A stretch of DNA of 10,206 bases from an uncultured Oscillospiraceae bacterium (GTDB lineage: Bacteria; Bacillota; Clostridia; Oscillospirales; Acutalibacteraceae): assembly GCA_900554535.1 (NCBI GenBank), contig USIA01000050.1, positions 1 to 10,206 of the forward strand, read 5' to 3'. Position numbers and translations under genes: made by a program. The notes beneath the pieces are model-generated. The model was not told where the DNA came from and did no database searches. It saw nothing but the letters and a program-made list of their open reading frames with translations. Shown here in pieces: positions 8,197-10,206 of this stretch. Position 1 is the stretch's first letter. Each line of letters begins with the position of its first letter.

Positions 8197-8213
8197 TGAT
8201 ACAAATCGTATCA
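8197..8213. repeat. Short dyad upstream of bofA, possible operator
   Basis: TGATAC (8197-8202) and GTATCA (8208-8213) form a perfect 6-bp dyad with 5-nt spacer AAATC. The 162-bp interval 8104-8265 holds this dyad and the hairpin at 8236-8273. No confident sigma-A promoter was found there. A sporulation-sigma promoter is possible but could not be argued from the bases. Confidence 0.3.
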
Positions 8214-8235
8214 TGGACAGCTTGGCATAAAAAGA

Positions 8236-8273
8236 TCCCCCACCCCCATAGAATGAAGCGAGGGGGTGAGGGA
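8236..8273 (+). promoter_or_regulatory. Hairpin covering the bofA ribosome binding and start region
   Basis: TCCCCCACCCCC (8236-8247) pairs with GGGGGTGAGGGA (8262-8273) as 11 base pairs with a single C-A mismatch, around a 14-nt loop. The right arm contains the only Shine-Dalgarno-like sequence (AGGGGGTGA, 8261-8269) and the GTG start candidate at 8266. No T-run follows. In the RNA this would hide the initiation region, so translational control is a reasonable inference. The pairing is seen directly; the function is not. Confidence 0.5.
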
Positions 8274-8526
8274 CATTCTGTTTATCTGTATTTTAGTGGC
8301 GGCCTTTGCGTTTTGCGCCGCCCTGCGAAAGGCTGGCGGCTGCCGCAGACCCTTTTTGTGCGCAGCGGGCAGCGTTATGGCCGGATTGCTTGCACTATTT
8401 GTGGTCAACCTGTTTGGCGGATTGACCGGCGTCACCATCCCCATCAGCCCATTGGCTGTGGGCGCGGCCGCCTTTTTGGGAATCCCAGGCGTGATTTTAA
8501 CGCTGCTGCTCAGTCTGTTTTTTTGA
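8266..8526 (+). CDS. bofA: BofA-family membrane protein (pro-sigma-K processing inhibitor family)
   Basis: In B. subtilis BofA inhibits the SpoIVFB intramembrane protease that activates sigma-K in the mother cell during sporulation. The product, up to 86 aa, is strongly hydrophobic: one membrane segment at about residues 4-20, a basic patch (RKAGGCRRP, 21-29), a second segment at about 31-50, then the conserved BofA C-terminal block VNLFGGLTGVTIPISPLAVGAAAFLGIPGVIL (47-78), which is the main evidence. The start is uncertain. The frame has a stop at 8254-8256, so GTG 8266 is the first usual start, yet the purine-rich stretch touches it with no spacing. AGGGGGTGA would be well spaced for the non-standard ATT at 8275 or CTG at 8278. 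The last 30 bases overlap the convergent minus-strand gene. It suggests a spore-forming organism or ancestry. Confidence 0.85.
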   Translation: MRDILFICILVAAFAFCAALRKAGGCRRPFLCAAGSVMAGLLALFVVNLFGGLTGVTIPISPLAVGAAAFLGIPGVILTLLLSLFF

Positions 8527-9117
8527 GCGGTGCGCCTGTTCTGCCTGCAAAAACCCCGCCGCAACTTCCGGCTCGCCTGTCAGCAATGCCAGCAGCACTT
8601 GGTAGATGCGGTCGGGTGCTTGCTGAAATGCCCGCTTGACCAATGCGGCTTGCTGCATGTCCGGGACCATCAGCGCAAGCGTCATCAGGTCATCGCGCGC
8701 GGGACCGCCGGAAATATGGCACGTCACCCGGACGCCTGCGCCGGTTGAATCGATCTCCACGGCATTTTCACGCTCGCGCCGCGCCTGGGCCAGCAGGCGC
8801 AAAGCAGCCTGCAGCGCCTTGGTGCGCACCGAATAGGGGAGGGCAGTATCGAGCTGACGGGCAATTTGCTGGGCTTGTCTGCTGGCGCGGTAGCCTGATT
8901 CTTCCAACAACAAGTTCCCGTTGGCTGTCAACTCTTCGAGCGCATCCGTGACCTCAAAATAATTGGCCAATCCGTTTTCCTGTACGCTCTGCAAAATTGC
9001 GTCACGTGTCAACGGAGCGCCTACGCTGCTGAGTAAATAGCACAACAAAATGCGGATCTCATCTTTGCTGCGCAGGCCGCCGGGTTCGATCCCCGCCGTA
9101 AATGCATCATTTGACAT
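8497..9117 (-). CDS. DUF4364-family-like protein, possible DNA-binding regulator
   Basis: The 206-aa soluble protein resembles the DUF4364 family of Clostridia. Its N-terminal third (RSKDEIRILLCYLLSSVGAPLTRDAILQSVQENGLANYFEVTDALEEL, about 17-63, quoted only as the region that fits) reads like a winged-helix fold of that family, with the hallmark NYF (52-54). The C-terminal part (about 95-190) is mixed helix and strand with no motif I recognise; the tail is polar. ATG 9117 is chosen because GGAGGGG (complement of 9126-9132) lies 8 bases upstream; longer in-frame readings run through the promoter and are rejected. It has its own promoter and lies downstream of the XRE-type gene on the same strand. 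Its function is unknown; a transcriptional role is inferred from the fold. The stop lies inside bofA. Confidence 0.78.
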   Translation of the reverse strand: MSNDAFTAGIEPGGLRSKDEIRILLCYLLSSVGAPLTRDAILQSVQENGLANYFEVTDALEELTANGNLLLEESGYRASRQAQQIARQLDTALPYSVRTKALQAALRLLAQARRERENAVEIDSTGAGVRVTCHISGGPARDDLMTLALMVPDMQQAALVKRAFQQAPDRIYQVLLALLTGEPEVAAGFLQAEQAHRSKKQTEQQR

Positions 9118-9144
9118 CGCGCAATCCCCTCCGTTTCCGCTCTT

Positions 9145-9174
9145 ATTGTAGCACACGCCCGGGCGGGGGTGCAA
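9145..9174 (-). promoter_or_regulatory. Sigma-A promoter for the DUF4364-like gene
   Basis: On the minus strand, TTGCAC (complement of 9169-9174) and TACAAT (complement of 9145-9150) are 18 bases apart. TGC directly before the -10 makes it an extended -10. It lies in the 79-bp gap after the XRE gene, so the DUF4364-like gene can be expressed separately. Confidence 0.75.
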
Positions 9175-9196
9175 GGCGAAAACGGGAGAACTGCCG

Positions 9197-9721
9197 TTAC
9201 GGATTGTTGCCCTTTTTGGAATGGTCCGGCTTTTTTTCAGGGGTATCTGCCTCGTGCAGGGTCCGATGCGCATATTGCCGCCACAAATAGTGGATTACTT
9301 TTTCCTGCGTTTCGGAACTTGCCGCACGGAATAGACGCAACAACTGCCGCTCAGATGGGGCCACGGGCAGCAATGCGACGGGCTCCTCTGGCGGCTTGGG
9401 AAGCGGCATATCCCTCATCTTGGCCCAGAATTCGTCGGCGAGTTCGGAGTGCGTTGCCTGCGGCGGCCGGACATCTGCCAACAGCGAATCCACCGGCACG
9501 CCGAATAAGTGCGCAATCTGCTGCAATGTTTCAAGCCGCGGTTTCGTGGTATCGCATTCATAATAGGTATAGGTGGAGCGGTCTAAGCGCAACAGATCAG
9601 AGATTTCTTGCTGCGTCAAGCCCATCTTTTTTCGCAAAATGCGCAGCTTTTCGCCAAGTGTAAGTCCCTCTTGCAATTGTCCGTCCAACCTCCCTGCGCA
9701 AGGCCGTACCCGCGAAATCAT
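9197..9721 (-). CDS. XRE-family helix-turn-helix transcriptional regulator
   Basis: The 174-aa protein has an XRE/Cro-type helix-turn-helix at about residues 22-80 (GEKLRILRKKMGLTQQEISDLL, with recognition-helix region RLDRSTYTYYE, then LETLQQIAHLFGVPVDSLL). It is therefore expected to bind DNA as a dimer. The C-terminal half has a proline-rich linker (PLPKPPEEP, 107-115), a helical region (122-150) and a charged tail; I recognise no ligand or protease domain there. ATG 9721 is used, but only a poor binding site precedes it. GGGAGG (complement of 9689-9694) instead favours an in-frame TTG at 9676, with 12-base spacing, which would remove 15 residues and start near the domain. A 17-bp tandem repeat lies upstream and could be its own operator. 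The target genes cannot be seen; the DUF4364-like gene is the nearest candidate. Confidence 0.85.
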   Translation of the reverse strand: MISRVRPCAGRLDGQLQEGLTLGEKLRILRKKMGLTQQEISDLLRLDRSTYTYYECDTTKPRLETLQQIAHLFGVPVDSLLADVRPPQATHSELADEFWAKMRDMPLPKPPEEPVALLPVAPSERQLLRLFRAASSETQEKVIHYLWRQYAHRTLHEADTPEKKPDHSKKGNNP

Positions 9722-9746
9722 AAAGAGTCCAAACTCAATTGCTTTT

Positions 9747-9752
9747 ATTATA
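9747..9752 (-). promoter_or_regulatory. Candidate -10 element for the XRE regulator gene
   Basis: TATAAT on the minus strand is a perfect -10 hexamer, about 25 bases before the ATG at 9721. No good -35 hexamer is found 16-18 bases upstream, so the promoter may depend on an activator or the site may be chance in an AT-rich stretch. Confidence 0.45.
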
Positions 9753-9780
9753 TAAGGTTGAACATGAAATTTGGGGATTT

Positions 9781-9814
9781 GTGTATACTTTTCACATGTG
9801 TGTATTTTTCACAT
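9781..9814. repeat. Tandem 17-bp repeat, candidate operator
   Basis: Two abutting units, GTGTATACTTTTCACAT (9781-9797) and GTGTGTATTTTTCACAT (9798-9814), match at 15 of 17 positions. Each is flanked by GTG and CAC and so has weak internal symmetry. They sit between the candidate -10 of the XRE gene (minus) and the tRNA promoter (plus), about 30 bp from each, which suits a binding site for the regulator next door. Confidence 0.55.
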
Positions 9815-9844
9815 AAAAACTATGTAGGATCAGCAAAAAAACAC

Positions 9845-9873
9845 TTGACGAAACGCGCATGCTAGCGTATAAT
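9845..9873 (+). promoter_or_regulatory. Strong sigma-A promoter for tRNA-Thr
   Basis: TTGACG (9845-9850) and TATAAT (9868-9873) are separated by 17 bases, close to perfect consensus. An A-run just upstream of the -35 may act as an UP element. The start of transcription would be near 9880. Confidence 0.88.
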
Positions 9874-9879
9874 AATAAA

Positions 9880-9901
9880 GCTGCATCTGAGGCAGATCAG
9901 C
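9880..9901 (+). other. Hairpin in the tRNA-Thr precursor leader
   Basis: GCTGCATCTG (9880-9889) pairs with CAGATCAGC (9893-9901) with one bulged C and a loop AGG. It begins at about the predicted transcription start, so the tRNA precursor would begin with a hairpin. It may affect 5' processing, or may be incidental. Confidence 0.35.
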
Positions 9902-9921
9902 GGAGGATGTGCAAATAAAAT

Positions 9922-9997
9922 GCTACTGTGGCTCAGTTGGTAGAGCAGCTGATTCGTAATCAGCAGGTCGACAGTTCGAGTCTGTCCAGTAGCTCCA
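9922..9997 (+). tRNA. tRNA-Thr, anticodon CGT
   Basis: A complete 76-nt cloverleaf is visible with encoded CCA. The acceptor stem is GCTACTG with CAGTAGC (9987-9993), the D stem GCTC with GAGC, the anticodon stem GCTGA with TCAGC around the loop TTCGTAA, and the T stem GACAG with CTGTC around TTCGAGT. The anticodon CGT reads ACG, hence threonine. It is preceded by a strong promoter and stands alone in this window. Confidence 0.97.
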
Positions 9998-10005
9998 TAC
10001 AAATG

Positions 10006-10038
10006 TGATAATGAGGTGAAAGTCTCACCTTGTTATCA
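10006..10038 (+). repeat. Inverted repeat directly after tRNA-Thr
   Basis: TGATAATGAGGTGA (10006-10019) pairs with TCACCTTGTTATCA (10025-10038) over 14 positions, two of them G-U wobbles, around a 5-nt loop. It starts 8 bases after the tRNA. With no T-run it is not a standard terminator, though it may trim or stabilise the tRNA transcript. Its right arm shares TTATCA with the next inverted repeat, so the two hairpins exclude each other. Confidence 0.65.
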
Positions 10039-10096
10039 TAAACGGAAGCGTTTACGTTTATGCAATTAAAATTCTAAGCGTTTCCGTTTATGATAA
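10033..10096. repeat. Perfect 15-bp inverted repeat with embedded direct repeats
   Basis: TTATCATAAACGGAA (10033-10047) is the exact reverse complement of TTCCGTTTATGATAA (10082-10096). Inside, AAGCGTTTACGTTTATG (10046-10062) and AAGCGTTTCCGTTTATG (10076-10092) are direct repeats with one mismatch, 30 bases apart. CATAAACG at 10037-10044 can also pair with CGTTTATG at 10055-10062. Such density suggests a protein-binding array or a switchable RNA fold; no coding frame is apparent. Confidence 0.8.
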
Positions 10097-10128
10097 CTCC
10101 TGCCGGCGCTGGGAACACCAGCAGGAAC

Positions 10129-10149
10129 ATTATCATAAACTTTGATAAT
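10129..10149. repeat. Inverted repeat with a third TTATCATAAAC copy
   Basis: ATTATCA (10129-10135) and TGATAAT (10143-10149) form a perfect dyad with a 7-nt loop. The 11-mer TTATCATAAAC at 10130-10140 repeats that at 10033-10043 and, inverted, 10086-10096. The rest of 9998-10206 shows no gene. It holds a bulged hairpin (TCCTGC with GCAGGA flanking TGG/CCA, about 10097-10126) and ends in GCGTTTA, possibly the start of another repeat copy. Confidence 0.6.
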
Positions 10150-10206
10150 TTATAGTCCAGGGTAACGAGCTTGGCAAAGCTTATCCATCTCTCCTGCAGG
10201 CGTTTA

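Noticed and set aside
9169..9663. 164-aa open frame on the plus strand
   Set aside because: It is antisense to the XRE regulator, whose helix-turn-helix is clear on the minus strand.
9920..9943. Eight-codon mini-ORF (ATG to TAG) entering the tRNA, with GGAGG at 9902-9906
   Set aside because: The spacing from GGAGG is too long, the frame is tiny, and it overlaps a tRNA that must fold; coincidence is likelier.
9998..10206. CRISPR array
   Set aside because: The repeats are irregularly spaced and in both orientations, with no constant repeat-spacer period.

Overview
This window looks like chromosomal DNA from a GC-rich member of the Clostridia, most plausibly the Oscillospiraceae/Ruminococcaceae side of the order. 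The evidence is the combination of a BofA-family protein, a DUF4364-type protein, a secG-rnr pair and a divergent adjacent pair of type IIA topoisomerase subunits, together with Firmicutes-type ribosome binding sites and sigma-A promoters. The genus cannot be fixed from this sequence alone.

Layout, left to right. (1) 1-922 is the 3' part of ftsH (AAA lid plus zinc peptidase domain). A frameshift near 585-616 splits the reading frame. A long hairpin at 943-972 follows. (2) 1124-5430 holds two same-strand genes for a topoisomerase: a 656-aa GyrB/ParE-like ATPase subunit and a 745-aa GyrA/ParC-like cleavage subunit. Key catalytic residues are intact, but the ATP-lid region is altered, the quinolone-site serine is replaced by alanine, and no GyrA-box is visible. 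(3) 5481-8102 is a tidy housekeeping unit: an extended -10 promoter, secG, an intrinsic terminator, rnr (RNase R), and a second intrinsic terminator. The smpB gene that often follows rnr in Firmicutes is absent. (4) 8266-9721 carries a BofA-family membrane protein gene whose start region lies in a strong hairpin. It converges on, and overlaps by 30 bp, a minus-strand DUF4364-like gene. Upstream of that gene, on the same strand, is an XRE-type regulator gene. (5) 9781-9997 contains a 17-bp tandem repeat (candidate operator), a near-consensus sigma-A promoter and a tRNA-Thr(CGT) gene. (6) 9998-10206 has no recognisable gene. It is densely packed with palindromes and repeats built on TTATCATAAAC and CGTTTATG, and the repeats seem to run off the window edge.

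How the parts relate. Most genes are housekeeping: protein quality control (FtsH), DNA topology, secretion (SecG) and RNA turnover (RNase R). The two topoisomerase genes surely act as one heterotetramer. The regulator, DUF4364 and bofA segment and the repeat tract after the tRNA gene are the least ordinary parts. No CRISPR array, insertion sequence, transposase or integrase gene is visible. I see no clear new multi-gene system. The best leads are the divergent topoisomerase, the repeat cluster behind tRNA-Thr, and the occluded bofA start.
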